A stretch of DNA of 64,000 bases from Paracoccaceae bacterium (GTDB lineage: Bacteria; Pseudomonadota; Alphaproteobacteria; Rhodobacterales; Rhodobacteraceae): assembly GCA_019454225.1 (NCBI GenBank), contig CP075370.1, positions 1,912,001 to 1,976,000 of the forward strand, given 5' to 3'. This document shows, in pieces, positions 18,815 through 27,682 of the stretch. Below the pieces are notes generated by a model. It did not search any database. It was not told the DNA's origin and saw only the letters and a list, made by a program, of their open reading frames with translations. How positions within the stretch are numbered: the first letter of the stretch is position 1; the number at the start of each line of letters is the position of its first letter. The position numbers were made by a program, and so were the translations under genes.

Positions 18815-18890
18815 CCCCGCATCCTGCGGAAGGACGGCGCGGACGGAAAGGGGGCGCGCGCGGTTCACCGGTGGAAAGGCCGCCCGGCGG

Positions 18891-19244
18891 TCACGGGCAG
18901 GGCCGCAGCGTGAGGGGCGCGCCGGGGGCGGCGCCGAGGTCGTGGCAGGCCGCGGCGTCGCAGAGCCGCCAGCCCGCGCCGGTGGCGCCCGAGGCCGCGA
19001 GCGTCAGGGCGGGCAGCGACAGTCCGGGCGACCAGGTCCACCAGCCGTCGGCCAGGACGGCGCCGGGGCCCGGTTCCATGCCCGCGCCCGAACCGCGCAC
19101 CGCGGCGCGGTCGAGATGCAGGGCGCCCTCGGCGATGCGCCAGTGCTCGCGCCATTCGGTGCGTTCGACCGAATGGGTCCAGGTGAGCGTGAAGGCGGGA
19201 CCGGCCAGCAGGATCGCCGCCGCCCCCGCCACGAGGCAGGTCAC
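18891..19244 (-). CDS. DUF1850 protein associated with TAXI-TRAP transporter
   Basis: A 117-aa protein with an N-terminal hydrophobic segment (LVAGAAAILLAGPAF) and the family core FTLTWTHSVERTEWREHWRI. DUF1850 proteins are commonly encoded next to TAXI-type TRAP transporters; their role is unknown, probably periplasmic or membrane-anchored. Its start overlaps the permease stop (ATGA at 19241-19244), which supports joint expression. Two cysteines near the C terminus (LCDAAACHD) could form a disulfide. Confidence 0.8.
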   Translation of the reverse strand: MTCLVAGAAAILLAGPAFTLTWTHSVERTEWREHWRIAEGALHLDRAAVRGSGAGMEPGPGAVLADGWWTWSPGLSLPALTLAASGATGAGWRLCDAAACHDLGAAPGAPLTLRPCP

Positions 19245-21319
19245 GCCCGCGCCCTCTGCATCAGGTAGTGCTGGGCGACGAACAGCGCGACCAGGGCAAA
19301 GCCCACCCCGTCGGTCGCGGGCAGGGCCAGCACCAGCGCCCCGGCCGCCGCCATCGCAAGTGACCGCTGCCAGAGCGTCAGCGGCCGCCCGAGCCAGCCG
19401 ATCACCGCCACGCCCCAGAGACCGATGGCCAGCGCCGTCTTGGCCACGACATAGACCACCGCCGCGCCATAGCCCATGGACTGCGCCACCGGCCCGCCGT
19501 CCTGCAGCATCAGCGCGGGGGAATAGACCGCCATGAAGGGGATCACGAAGCCCGCCGCCGCGATCTTGACGGCGTTGAGGCTGATGGTCAGGCCGCGTTC
19601 CTTGGCGATCGGCGCGGCGGCGAAGCAGGCCAGCGCCACCGGCGGCGTGAGATCGGCGAGGATGCCGAAGTAGAACACGAACATGTGGCTGACGATCAGC
19701 GGCACGCCCAGTTCCAGCAGCGCCGGGCCGGCGATGGAGGAGGTGATGATGTAGTTGGGGATGGTGGGGATGCCCATGCCCAGCACGATGCAGGTGATCA
19801 TCGTCAGGACCAGCGACAGGAACAGGCTGCTTTCGCCCACGCCCACGATGAACTGGCCGAAGGTGTTGGCGGCCCCGGTCAGCGTCATGGTGCCGATGAT
19901 CACCCCGACCAGCGCGCAGGCGATGCCGACCGGCAGCGCGGTGCGGGCGCCATCGGCCAGCGCGTCGCGGCAGATGACCAGCGTCTCGCGCCCGCCGCGG
20001 GTCAGCGCGTTGGCCGCCACCAGCGCCACCACCGTGCCCAGCATCACCTTCGTTCCGAATTGCAGGAAGGCGGCGGCGAGCAGGCCGAGGCCGATCCAGA
20101 ACACCAGGCGCAGAACGCCCTGCGGCAGGCCCAGCGCGGCCGAGGCGCCGAGGATCAGCATCACGGTAAGGCCAAGGCCCGCCGTCCCGGCATAGAGCGG
20201 CGTGTAGCCCGAGAACAGCAGCCAGACCAGCACGGCCAGCGGCAGGATCAGGTGCCAGCCCGCGCGCAGCGCCGCACGGGGCGAGGGCAGTTCGGATTTC
20301 GGCAGGCCGACAAGCTTCATCCGCCCGGCCTCGAGATGCACCATCCAGAAGGCGGCGGCGAAGTAGAGGATCGCGGGGATGATGGCGGCGCGGACGATCT
20401 CGACATAGGCGACGCCCAGCGTCTCGGCCATGATGAAGGCGACGGCGCCCATGACGGGGGGCATGATCTGGCCGCCCATGCTGGCCGTGGCCTCGACCCC
20501 GCCGGCAAAGCCCGCGCGGTAGCCGAACCGTTTCATCAGCGGGATGGTGAACTGGCCGGTGGTGACGACATTGGCCACGCCCGAGCCCGATATGGTGCCC
20601 ATCAGCCCCGAGGACAGCACCGAGACCTTGGCGGCGCCGCCCATGCGGTGCCCGACGAGGCCGAGGCTGACGTCGGTGAACAGCCGGATCATGCCCGCCT
20701 TTTCCAGGAAGGCGCCGAACAGGATGAACAGGAAGATGAAGGTGGAACTGACGTAGGTCGGGATGCCGTAGATGCCTTCGGTGCCATAGGCCATGTGGTC
20801 GATGACCTGCGCCACGTCATAGCCGCGGTGGTTCAGCGGCGAGGGCAGGTGCTGGCCGAAGAAGCAATAGGCCAGAAACAGGCCCGCGATGACCGGCAGC
20901 GCGGGGCCCATCATCGCCCAGGCGGCGGCGAAGACCAGAACCAGGGCCAGTGCCCCGATCACCACGTCGCGGGTCAGGGGATCGCCGGCGCGCAGGATCA
21001 GCGGCACGTATTCCCACCACTGGTAGGCCGCGACCGCGACACCCGCCGCCGCCGCCGCCCATGCAAGGGCGCGCAACGCGGGGCCCGCGCCGCGCGCGAT
21101 CGCCAGCAGCGGAAAGCCCAGCAGCATCAGGAAGCCGACGTGGAAGGCGCGGGCGATCTGGCTGGCGAAGTCGACCAGATGCGCGGCCGTGGCGATCTGG
21201 AAGGCCGAGAAGGCGACGGCGATCCAGAACAGGACGCGGCCGACCGATCCGGGCGGAAAGCCCCCCGCAAGCGGGTCATGCATGTTGGCCGCCGCCGGCG
21301 GCGCTGTCGGTTCGGTCAT
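19241..21319 (-). CDS. TRAP transporter fused permease (4TM-12TM)
   Basis: A 692-aa multi-spanning protein that fuses the small DctQ-like and large DctM-like membrane components, as usual for TAXI systems. It has the large-subunit motifs GTISGSGVANVVTTGQFTIP, ATASMGGQIMPPVMGAVAF and GMGIPTIPNYI. ATG 21319 (MTEPTAPPA) is preferred over a TTG at 21337 in frame. Together with the binding protein at 21402-22361 it forms an ion-driven secondary importer. The DUF1850, dctB-like and dctD-like genes follow on the same strand. Confidence 0.92.
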   Translation of the reverse strand: MTEPTAPPAAANMHDPLAGGFPPGSVGRVLFWIAVAFSAFQIATAAHLVDFASQIARAFHVGFLMLLGFPLLAIARGAGPALRALAWAAAAAGVAVAAYQWWEYVPLILRAGDPLTRDVVIGALALVLVFAAAWAMMGPALPVIAGLFLAYCFFGQHLPSPLNHRGYDVAQVIDHMAYGTEGIYGIPTYVSSTFIFLFILFGAFLEKAGMIRLFTDVSLGLVGHRMGGAAKVSVLSSGLMGTISGSGVANVVTTGQFTIPLMKRFGYRAGFAGGVEATASMGGQIMPPVMGAVAFIMAETLGVAYVEIVRAAIIPAILYFAAAFWMVHLEAGRMKLVGLPKSELPSPRAALRAGWHLILPLAVLVWLLFSGYTPLYAGTAGLGLTVMLILGASAALGLPQGVLRLVFWIGLGLLAAAFLQFGTKVMLGTVVALVAANALTRGGRETLVICRDALADGARTALPVGIACALVGVIIGTMTLTGAANTFGQFIVGVGESSLFLSLVLTMITCIVLGMGIPTIPNYIITSSIAGPALLELGVPLIVSHMFVFYFGILADLTPPVALACFAAAPIAKERGLTISLNAVKIAAAGFVIPFMAVYSPALMLQDGGPVAQSMGYGAAVVYVVAKTALAIGLWGVAVIGWLGRPLTLWQRSLAMAAAGALVLALPATDGVGFALVALFVAQHYLMQRARA

Positions 21320-21401
21320 CGCCGCCCCTCTCCCCAAGGCAAGGCGGGACGGGCCGCCGGGTTCACCCCGCTGCGCCCGTCCCGGTTGACGTCCGGTTGC
21401 G

Positions 21402-22361
21402 TTACTGGATCAGGCCGACCTCGCGGTAATACCGCTCGGCCCCCGGATGCAGCGGCACCGGCATGCCGTCGAGCGCGGCGTCGCGGCTGATGGCGCGGGC
21501 GGCCTGGTGCGCGGCGACCAGTTCGGGCAGGTTCTCGAACAGCAGCTTGGTCATCTGGTAGGCGGTTTCCTCGTCGACATCCTCATGCGTGACGAAGAAG
21601 TTGCCCACGGCCAGCGTCTGGACGTCGGCGGTCTGGCCCTGGTAGGTGCCCGCCGGGATGGTCGCGGCGAGGTAGGGCGCGCCCAGCGTCTCGGCCACTT
21701 CGGGCGGGATCGAGACGATGGTGGTCGGGACCGAGGTTGCGAGGTCCTTGATCGAGGCGACGCCGAGGCCCGCCGATTGCAGCGTGGCGTCAAGCTGGCG
21801 GTTCTTCATCAGTTCGACCGATTCCGCGAAGGGCAGGTATTCGGTCTTGCCGAGATCGTCATAGGTCATGCCGAGAGCGGTCAGGATCGCGCGGGCGTTC
21901 AGTTCGGTGCCCGATTTCGGCGCGCCGACCGACAGCGACTTGCCCTTGAGATCGGCCATCGTGGTGACGCCGCTGTCGGCGCTGGCCGCGATCTGGATGT
22001 AGTTCGGATAGGCGGCCGAGATGCCGCGCAGCTTGGTCAGCGGTGCCGCGAAGCCCGCGTCGGCGTCGCCTTCCCAGGCGAGTTTCAGCGAATCGCCCAG
22101 CGTCAGCGCGAATTCGCCCTTGCCCTGTTGCAGCAGGTTCAGGTTCTCGACGCTGGCCTTGGTGGACTGCACCTGGGTGCGGGCGCCCGGGATGCCTTCG
22201 CCATAGACCTTCGAGAGCGCGACGCCGATCGGATAGTAGACGCCCGAGGTGCCCCCGGTCAGGATGTTGATGAACTGTTCGGCCTTGGCCGCCACGGGTG
22301 CCGCGACGATGGTGGCGCAAAGCAGCGCGGCGCGCAGGGCGCGCGGAACGAGATGGGTCAT
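21402..22361 (-). CDS. TAXI-family TRAP transporter binding protein
   Basis: A 319-aa secreted protein with a signal peptide (cleavage likely after AKA near residue 28). The mature part begins EQFINILTGGTSGVYYPIGVALS, the TAXI family hallmark. TAXI proteins bind glutamate, 2-oxoglutarate or related acids; the ligand here is unknown. The ATG at 22361 has GGAGGA upstream. It is first in the TRAP operon and divergent from the LysR gene at 22568, with strong dyads in between. Confidence 0.9.
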   Translation of the reverse strand: MTHLVPRALRAALLCATIVAAPVAAKAEQFINILTGGTSGVYYPIGVALSKVYGEGIPGARTQVQSTKASVENLNLLQQGKGEFALTLGDSLKLAWEGDADAGFAAPLTKLRGISAAYPNYIQIAASADSGVTTMADLKGKSLSVGAPKSGTELNARAILTALGMTYDDLGKTEYLPFAESVELMKNRQLDATLQSAGLGVASIKDLATSVPTTIVSIPPEVAETLGAPYLAATIPAGTYQGQTADVQTLAVGNFFVTHEDVDEETAYQMTKLLFENLPELVAAHQAARAISRDAALDGMPVPLHPGAERYYREVGLIQ

Positions 22362-22425
22362 GGGTCCTCCCTTCGGACGTTGTGCGAACCCCGTTCTCCT
22401 CTTCGGGGCTGGGGGCACGATGCCG

Positions 22426-22467
22426 CGAAACCGGCGGCGGATGAACCGGTTTCGGCCATCATGGCCG
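22426..22467. promoter_or_regulatory. Double dyad between TAXI gene and LysR gene
   Basis: Two adjacent inverted repeats are visible: CGAAACCGG, 11 bases, CCGGTTTCG (22426-22454), then CGGCCAT-C-ATGGCCG (22453-22467). They occupy the divergent promoter region and are candidate operators for the LysR protein or for the DctD-like regulator. No exact sigma-54 -24/-12 element was found. Confidence 0.45.
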
Positions 22468-22567
22468 AGATTTCTGGCAGAACCCCGCCAGACCCGGCGC
22501 AAACGCCCGCCACGGCCGCGCGCAGCCCGCGCTTGAGGCGGGGGGCCGGCAGGCATAGGACAGGGCG

Positions 22568-23470
22568 ATGTCGTTCACGCTGCGCCAGCTGAAGTTCTTT
22601 GTCGCGGCCGCCGAGGCGGGCAGCGTGTCGGCCGCGGCGCGGGCGCTGTCGATCAGCCAGTCGTCGGTGACCGAGGCGATCCGGTCGCTGGAGGATGACC
22701 TTGGCGTCACGCTGTTCGAGCGGCAGGCGCGCGGCCTGCGGATCACCCATCGCGGCGCGGCCTTCCTGCGCCATGCGCAGCAGATCCTGAGCGATGTGGC
22801 GCTGGCACGCGATGCGTTCCGCGCCGAGGGCGAACCTGCCAGCGGGCGATTGTCGCTGGGGGTGACGAGCCTGGTGGCGGGCTATGTGCTGTCGGACATC
22901 CTGGCGCGGTATCGCCGGGCGTTTCCCGGGGTCGAGCTGAGCGTGATCGAGGAGACCGGCGACTATCTGCAGCACCTGCTGATCGGGGGCGAGCTGGATG
23001 TGGCGGTGCTGCTGACCAGTTCGGTGCGCGACCGGCACGCGTTCCATGTGGAATCGCTGCTGGTGTCGCCGTTCCGGCTCTGGCTGCCGCTGGGGCACGG
23101 GCTGGCGCAGCAGGAGTCCATCGCGCGGGAGGAACTGGCGAGCCATCCGCTGATCCAGCTGATGGTGGACGAGATCGAGGAGGCGACGCGGGCGCTGATG
23201 GCGGCCATGGCGGTGCCGCCCCGGGTGATGTTCCGCACCCGCAGCGTCGAGGCGGTGCGGTCGCTTGTGGCGACGGGGGCGGGGGTGGCGCTGCTGCCGG
23301 GGCTGGTCTACCGGCCCTGGTCGCTGGAGGGCGACCGGATCGAGATTCGCGACGTTTCGGGCGATCTGCCGACGGTGCAGGTGGGGCTGGCCTGGCGCCG
23401 GGGAGCGCCGCTGTCGGCGCCCGCGCATCATTTCGTGCGCACCGCGCAGGGGGCGGTGCAGGGGGGGTGA
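22568..23470 (+). CDS. LysR-family regulator
   Basis: A 300-aa regulator with an N-terminal winged helix (FTLRQLKFFVAAAEAGSVSAAARALSIS is split here as FTLRQLKFF and AAARALSISQSSVTEAI) followed by the LysR effector domain. It sits between the divergent TAXI-TRAP operon and the co-directional polyamine-type ABC operon, with inverted repeats on both sides, so either or both may be targets. The effector cannot be read from the sequence. Confidence 0.88.
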   Translation: MSFTLRQLKFFVAAAEAGSVSAAARALSISQSSVTEAIRSLEDDLGVTLFERQARGLRITHRGAAFLRHAQQILSDVALARDAFRAEGEPASGRLSLGVTSLVAGYVLSDILARYRRAFPGVELSVIEETGDYLQHLLIGGELDVAVLLTSSVRDRHAFHVESLLVSPFRLWLPLGHGLAQQESIAREELASHPLIQLMVDEIEEATRALMAAMAVPPRVMFRTRSVEAVRSLVATGAGVALLPGLVYRPWSLEGDRIEIRDVSGDLPTVQVGLAWRRGAPLSAPAHHFVRTAQGAVQGG

Positions 23471-23483
23471 CGCAATTTCAGGC

Positions 23484-23498
23484 ATCGGTTTTTCCGAT
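23484..23498. promoter_or_regulatory. LysR-box-like dyad upstream of the polyamine-type operon
   Basis: ATCGG-TTTTT-CCGAT is a perfect inverted repeat containing the T-N11-A core of LysR binding sites, about 107 bp before the binding-protein ATG and 14 bp after the LysR stop. It could alternatively act as a short hairpin after the LysR gene, although no T tract follows the stem. Confidence 0.45.
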
Positions 23499-23604
23499 AC
23501 CGTCATTCTGTCATTTGAATTTGCGAAAGGTCGCCGTGCGTTTCATGGTTTCCGGGCCAGCCGTCCGCGCCGAAAGACGGGCGGTCAATCCAGGGAGATT
23601 CCAG

Positions 23605-24765
23605 ATGCCGCGCATGACGTCCACACTGACCACCCTGCTTGCCACCGCCCTTGCCGTGACCCCCGCCGCCGCGCAGATCGCCGCGCTGGGGACGCCCGAG
23701 GGGCAGGTCAACATCGTTGCCTGGCCGGGCTACATCGAGCGCGGCGAGACGATGAAGGAATTCGACTGGGTGACGAAGTTCGAGGAAGCCTCGGGCTGCA
23801 AGGTCAATGTCAAGACGGCGAACACCTCGGACGAGATGGTCGCGCTGATGAACGAGGGCGGTTTCGACCTGGTGACGGCCAGCGGCGACGCCAGCCTGCG
23901 GCTGGTGGCGGGCAAGCGGGTCCAGCCGGTGAACACCGACCTCGTGCCGTCGTGGTCGACGGTGGACGACCGGCTGAAGTCGGCGCCCTGGCACACGGTC
24001 GACGGGGTGCATTACGGCGTGCCCTACATGTGGGGCCCGAACGTGCTGATGTACAACACCGAGGTGTTCAAGGATGCCCCGCCGACGTCCTGGAACGTCG
24101 TCTTCGAGGAGATGACGCTGCCCGACGGGCAGTCGAACAAGGGGCGCGTGCAGGCCTATGACGGCCCGATCCATATTGCCGACGCGGCGCAGTACCTGAT
24201 GTTCCACAAGCCGGAACTGGGGATCACGAGCCCCTATGAGCTGAACGAGGATCAGTACAAGGCGGCGCTGGACCTGCTGCGGGTGCAGCGGACGCTGGTG
24301 TCGCGCTACTGGCACGACGCCTTCATCCAGATGGACGACTTCAAGAACGAGGGCATGGCGGCAAGCGGCACCTGGCCGTTCCAGGTGAACCTGCTGCAGG
24401 GCGACAAGGTGCCGGTGGCCAGCGTGATCCCGCAGGAGGGGGCGACAGGCTGGGCCGACACGACGATGATGCATGTGGATGCCGCGAACCCGACCTGTGC
24501 CTATCTGTGGATGGAGCATTCGCTGGCGTCGAACCTGCAATCGGACCTGTCGGTCTGGTTCGGGGCCAACCCCTCGGTTCCGGCCGCCTGCACCGACGGG
24601 CGCGGGATGCAGACCGCCGAGGGCTGCACGAAGAACGGGCTGGACGACTTCGACAAGATCCGGTTCTGGACCACGCCGGTGGCCAACTGCTCGCAGGGGG
24701 CGGGGACCTGCGTGCCCTATTACCGCTGGGTGTCGGACTATATCGGGGTGATCGGCGGGCGCTGA
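23605..24765 (+). CDS. Polyamine-type ABC transporter binding protein (YdcS/PotD-like)
   Basis: A 386-aa periplasmic protein with a signal peptide (LLATALAVTPAAAQ) and the opening VNIVAWPGYIERG, typical of the PotD/PotF/YdcS family, followed by a domain-hinge region containing YGVPYMWGPNVLMYNTEVF. AGGGAG precedes the ATG; an upstream frame from 23467 is not used. It heads a five-gene set ending in an aldehyde dehydrogenase of the gamma-aminobutyraldehyde type, which supports putrescine or a related amine as substrate. This matches the E. coli ydcSTUVW order. Confidence 0.82.
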   Translation: MPRMTSTLTTLLATALAVTPAAAQIAALGTPEGQVNIVAWPGYIERGETMKEFDWVTKFEEASGCKVNVKTANTSDEMVALMNEGGFDLVTASGDASLRLVAGKRVQPVNTDLVPSWSTVDDRLKSAPWHTVDGVHYGVPYMWGPNVLMYNTEVFKDAPPTSWNVVFEEMTLPDGQSNKGRVQAYDGPIHIADAAQYLMFHKPELGITSPYELNEDQYKAALDLLRVQRTLVSRYWHDAFIQMDDFKNEGMAASGTWPFQVNLLQGDKVPVASVIPQEGATGWADTTMMHVDAANPTCAYLWMEHSLASNLQSDLSVWFGANPSVPAACTDGRGMQTAEGCTKNGLDDFDKIRFWTTPVANCSQGAGTCVPYYRWVSDYIGVIGGR

Positions 24766-24789
24766 CCGCCGCGCGGGTCCGAACCCATG

Positions 24790-24811
24790 CCCTCCCCGCG
24801 ACCGGGGAGGG
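24790..24811 (+). terminator. Intercistronic hairpin after the binding-protein gene
   Basis: CCCTCCCCG, a 4-base loop, then CGGGGAGGG give a 9-bp GC-rich stem 24 bp past the stop of the binding-protein gene and well before the ATPase gene. Without a T tract it is better read as an mRNA-stabilising or attenuating element that keeps binding-protein levels above those of the membrane components. Confidence 0.5.
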
Positions 24812-24921
24812 AGCCGCCCTTGTGACATGCGCTGCACCCGGCCGTTCCGCCGCCTGACCTTCCGCCTTGCGGGGAAGGGACCGGGGCACGGGCGTCGGGG
24901 CCAGAACGCCGCAGGCCTCCG

Positions 24922-25929
24922 ATGACCGAAGCCGTCGAATTCCGCAACGTATCGCGCCATTTCGGCCCCGTCCGGGCGGTGGACGGGGTGGACCTGACCA
25001 TCGCCGAGGGGTCGTTCTTTGCCATGCTGGGCCCGTCGGGTTCGGGCAAGACGACCTGCCTGCGGCTGATCTCGGGCTTCGAGGCGCCGACCGGCGGAGA
25101 TATCCGCATCTTCGGGCAGGATGTCAGCCGGGTGCCGCCCAACCGGCGGAACGTGAACACCGTGTTCCAGGACTATGCGCTGTTCCCGCACATGAACGTG
25201 CGGGACAACGTGGCCTACGGGCTGATGGTCAAGGGCGTGGCGCGCGCGACCCGGCACGCCCGGGCCGAGGAGATGCTGGCGCTGGTCAAGCTGGCGGGCT
25301 ACGGCGACCGCAAGCCCGCGCAACTGTCCGGCGGGCAGCGGCAGCGCGTGGCGCTGGCCCGTGCCCTGGTGAACGAGCCGCGCGTGCTGCTGCTGGACGA
25401 GCCGCTTGGCGCGCTGGATCTGAAGCTGCGCGAGGCGATGCAGGACGAGCTGAAGGCGCTGCAGCAGCGGCTGGGCATCACCTTTGTCTTTGTCACGCAC
25501 GACCAGCACGAGGCGCTGAGCATGGCCGACCGGCTGGCGGTGTTCAGCGAAGGGCGGATCGCGCAGGTGGGCACGCCCGACGAGGTCTATGCCCGCCCCG
25601 CCACGCGGTTCGTGGCGGATTTCGTGGGCTCGTCGAACGTGCTGCCGCCCGCGCTGACGCTGCTGCTGGGTGGCGGTCCCGCGTGGTCGAGCCTGCGGCC
25701 CGAGGCGCTGCGGCTGGTGGCGCCGGACGGGGCGGCGATGGCGGGGACGGTGGTTGCCGCGCGCTATCTGGGCGCCGGGACGCGGGTGGCGCTGCGGCTG
25801 GACGGGCCGGAGGAGGCGCCCGAGGTGGCCGTGTTCGTGCCGGCGGGCGGGGCGGTGCCGGCGCCGGGCGCGCGGGCCGGTCTGGCCTTCGACCGCGCCG
25901 CGCTGCATGTGATGGAGGGGGGCGCGTGA
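24922..25929 (+). CDS. Polyamine-type ABC transporter ATPase (YdcT/PotA-like)
   Basis: A 335-aa ATPase with Walker A GPSGSGKTT, Q-loop VFQDYALFPHMNV, signature LSGGQRQRVALARAL, Walker B VLLLDEPLGALD and H-loop VTHDQHEA, followed by a C-terminal TOBE-like regulatory domain (LRPEALRLV). Residue pattern matches PotA/YdcT. Its stop overlaps the GTG start of the first permease (GTGA), indicating coupling. It drives uptake by the permease pair at 25926-27657. Confidence 0.9.
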   Translation: MTEAVEFRNVSRHFGPVRAVDGVDLTIAEGSFFAMLGPSGSGKTTCLRLISGFEAPTGGDIRIFGQDVSRVPPNRRNVNTVFQDYALFPHMNVRDNVAYGLMVKGVARATRHARAEEMLALVKLAGYGDRKPAQLSGGQRQRVALARALVNEPRVLLLDEPLGALDLKLREAMQDELKALQQRLGITFVFVTHDQHEALSMADRLAVFSEGRIAQVGTPDEVYARPATRFVADFVGSSNVLPPALTLLLGGGPAWSSLRPEALRLVAPDGAAMAGTVVAARYLGAGTRVALRLDGPEEAPEVAVFVPAGGAVPAPGARAGLAFDRAALHVMEGGA

Positions 25930-26861
25930 CCGGCCCGGTGCTGGCGGAACGGGGGGCGGGCGACCGGCTGACCGCGCTGTTCTGGCGGCGCCCCAACCTG
26001 CTGCTGCTGCTGATGCTGGCGCCGCCGCTGGTCTGGCTGGGGCTGGTCTATCTGGGATCGCTGGCGGCGCTGCTGGTGCAGAGCTTCTATTCGATCGACG
26101 AATTCTCGGGCCTGGTGGTGCCCGAGTTCACGCTCAAGACCTATGCCGAACTGTTCAGGGCGCAGAACCTCGACATCATCCTGCGGACGCTGGCCATGGC
26201 GGTCTCGGTGACGCTGGGCTGCGCGGTGATCGCCTTTCCCATCGCCTACTATGCCGCGCGCCACGCGCGGGGCGGGTGGAAGGCCGCGTTCTACCTGGGG
26301 GTGATGCTGCCGCTGTGGTCGTCCTATCTGGTCAAGGTCTATGCCTGGAAGCTGATCCTGGCCAAGGAGGGGATCATCGGCTGGGCGGCGGGCGCCACCG
26401 GCACCACGCCGATCCTCGACGCGGTGCTGGGCCTGCCCTGGATCGGGGGCAATTCGCTGTCGACCAGCTTCCTCGGCACCTGGATCGTGTTCGTCTATGT
26501 CTGGCTGCCCTACATGATCCTGCCGATGCAGGCGGCGCTGGAACGGGTGCCGGTGTCGATGCTCGAGGCGTCGAGCGACCTTGGCGCCACGCGGTCGCAG
26601 ACCTTCCGCACGGTGATCCTGCCGCTGGCGCTGCCGGGGGTGATCGCGGGGTCCATCTTCACCTTCTCGCTGACGATGGGGGATTACATCATCCCGCAGA
26701 TCGTCGGCACCTCGGCGCGGTTCATCGGGCAGACGGTCTATCAGTTGCAGGGCACGGCCGGGAACCTGCCGCTGGCGGCCGCCTTTGCGGTGGTGCCGAT
26801 CGTGATCATGCTGGTGTATCTGGCGCTGGCGCGGCGGGCGGGGGCGTTCGATGCGCTCTGA
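25926..26861 (+). CDS. Polyamine-type ABC permease 1 (YdcU/PotB-like)
   Basis: A 311-aa inner-membrane permease with about six helices and the cytoplasmic EAA loop LEASSDLGATRSQTFRTVIL. The GTG start at 25926 overlaps the ATPase stop. A longer frame reaches back across the ATPase gene but is a frame shadow. It pairs with the second permease, whose ATG lies 11 bp inside this gene. Confidence 0.9.
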   Translation: MTGPVLAERGAGDRLTALFWRRPNLLLLLMLAPPLVWLGLVYLGSLAALLVQSFYSIDEFSGLVVPEFTLKTYAELFRAQNLDIILRTLAMAVSVTLGCAVIAFPIAYYAARHARGGWKAAFYLGVMLPLWSSYLVKVYAWKLILAKEGIIGWAAGATGTTPILDAVLGLPWIGGNSLSTSFLGTWIVFVYVWLPYMILPMQAALERVPVSMLEASSDLGATRSQTFRTVILPLALPGVIAGSIFTFSLTMGDYIIPQIVGTSARFIGQTVYQLQGTAGNLPLAAAFAVVPIVIMLVYLALARRAGAFDAL

Positions 26862-27657
26862 CCGGGCACCGCTGGGGCTGGCGATCGCGGCGGGGGCGGG
26901 GCTGCTGTTCCTGCACCTGCCGATCCTGCTGATCTTTCTCTACGCCTTCACCACGGACGAGCGCACCTATGCCTTTCCGCCGCCGGGGCTGACGACGCAA
27001 TGGTTCGGCGTCGCCTGGAACCGCGCCGACATCTGGCCGCCGCTGTACCTGTCGCTGCGGGTGGCGGCGATTTCCACGGCGCTGGCCATGGTGCTGGGCA
27101 CGCTGGTGGCGGGTGCGATGGCCCGCACGCGGTTCTTCGGGCGCGACCAGATCTCGTTGCTGATCATCCTGCCGATCGCGCTGCCCGGGGTGATCACCGG
27201 CATGTCGCTGCGGTCGGCCTTCGCGATCATGGATATCCCGTTCAGCACCTGGACCATCGTGCTGGGCCACGCGACCTTCTGCATCGTGATCGTCTACAAC
27301 AACGCGGTGGCACGGCTGCGCCGGCTGTCGGGCGGGATCATGGAGGCCAGCGCCGACCTGGGGGCCAATGCGTTCCAGACCTTCCGCCACGTGCTGCTGC
27401 CGAACCTGGGGTCGGCGCTGCTGGCGGGGGGAATGCTGGCCTTCGCGCTGTCCTTCGACGAGGTGATCGTGACCACCTTCACGGCGGGGCAGCAATCGAC
27501 CCTGCCGATCTGGATGCTGAACGAACTGGTGCGGCCGCGGCAGCGGCCGGTGACGAATGTCGTGGCGATCGTGGTCTTTGCCGTGACCTTCGTGCCGATC
27601 CTGCTGGCCTATTACCTGACGCGCGGCGGGTCGGATACCGCCGGCGGGGGCAAGTGA
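26851..27657 (+). CDS. Polyamine-type ABC permease 2 (YdcV/PotC-like)
   Basis: A 268-aa permease with six predicted helices and the EAA loop [20 protein letters not shown]. It overlaps permease 1 by 11 bp and is followed after 25 bp by the aldehyde dehydrogenase gene. Second half of the channel in the polyamine-type importer. Confidence 0.9.
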   Translation: MRSDRAPLGLAIAAGAGLLFLHLPILLIFLYAFTTDERTYAFPPPGLTTQWFGVAWNRADIWPPLYLSLRVAAISTALAMVLGTLVAGAMARTRFFGRDQISLLIILPIALPGVITGMSLRSAFAIMDIPFSTWTIVLGHATFCIVIVYNNAVARLRRLSGGIMEASADLGANAFQTFRHVLLPNLGSALLAGGMLAFALSFDEVIVTTFTAGQQSTLPIWMLNELVRPRQRPVTNVVAIVVFAVTFVPILLAYYLTRGGSDTAGGGK

Positions 27658-27682
27658 ACGCAATGCGAGGGGAGGACGCGCG

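Noticed and set aside
22495-22508. Possible sigma-54 promoter (TGGCGGGCGTTTGC on the minus strand) before the TAXI gene
   Set aside because: Spacing between GG and GC is one base short of the invariant 10 and TTGC context is weak.
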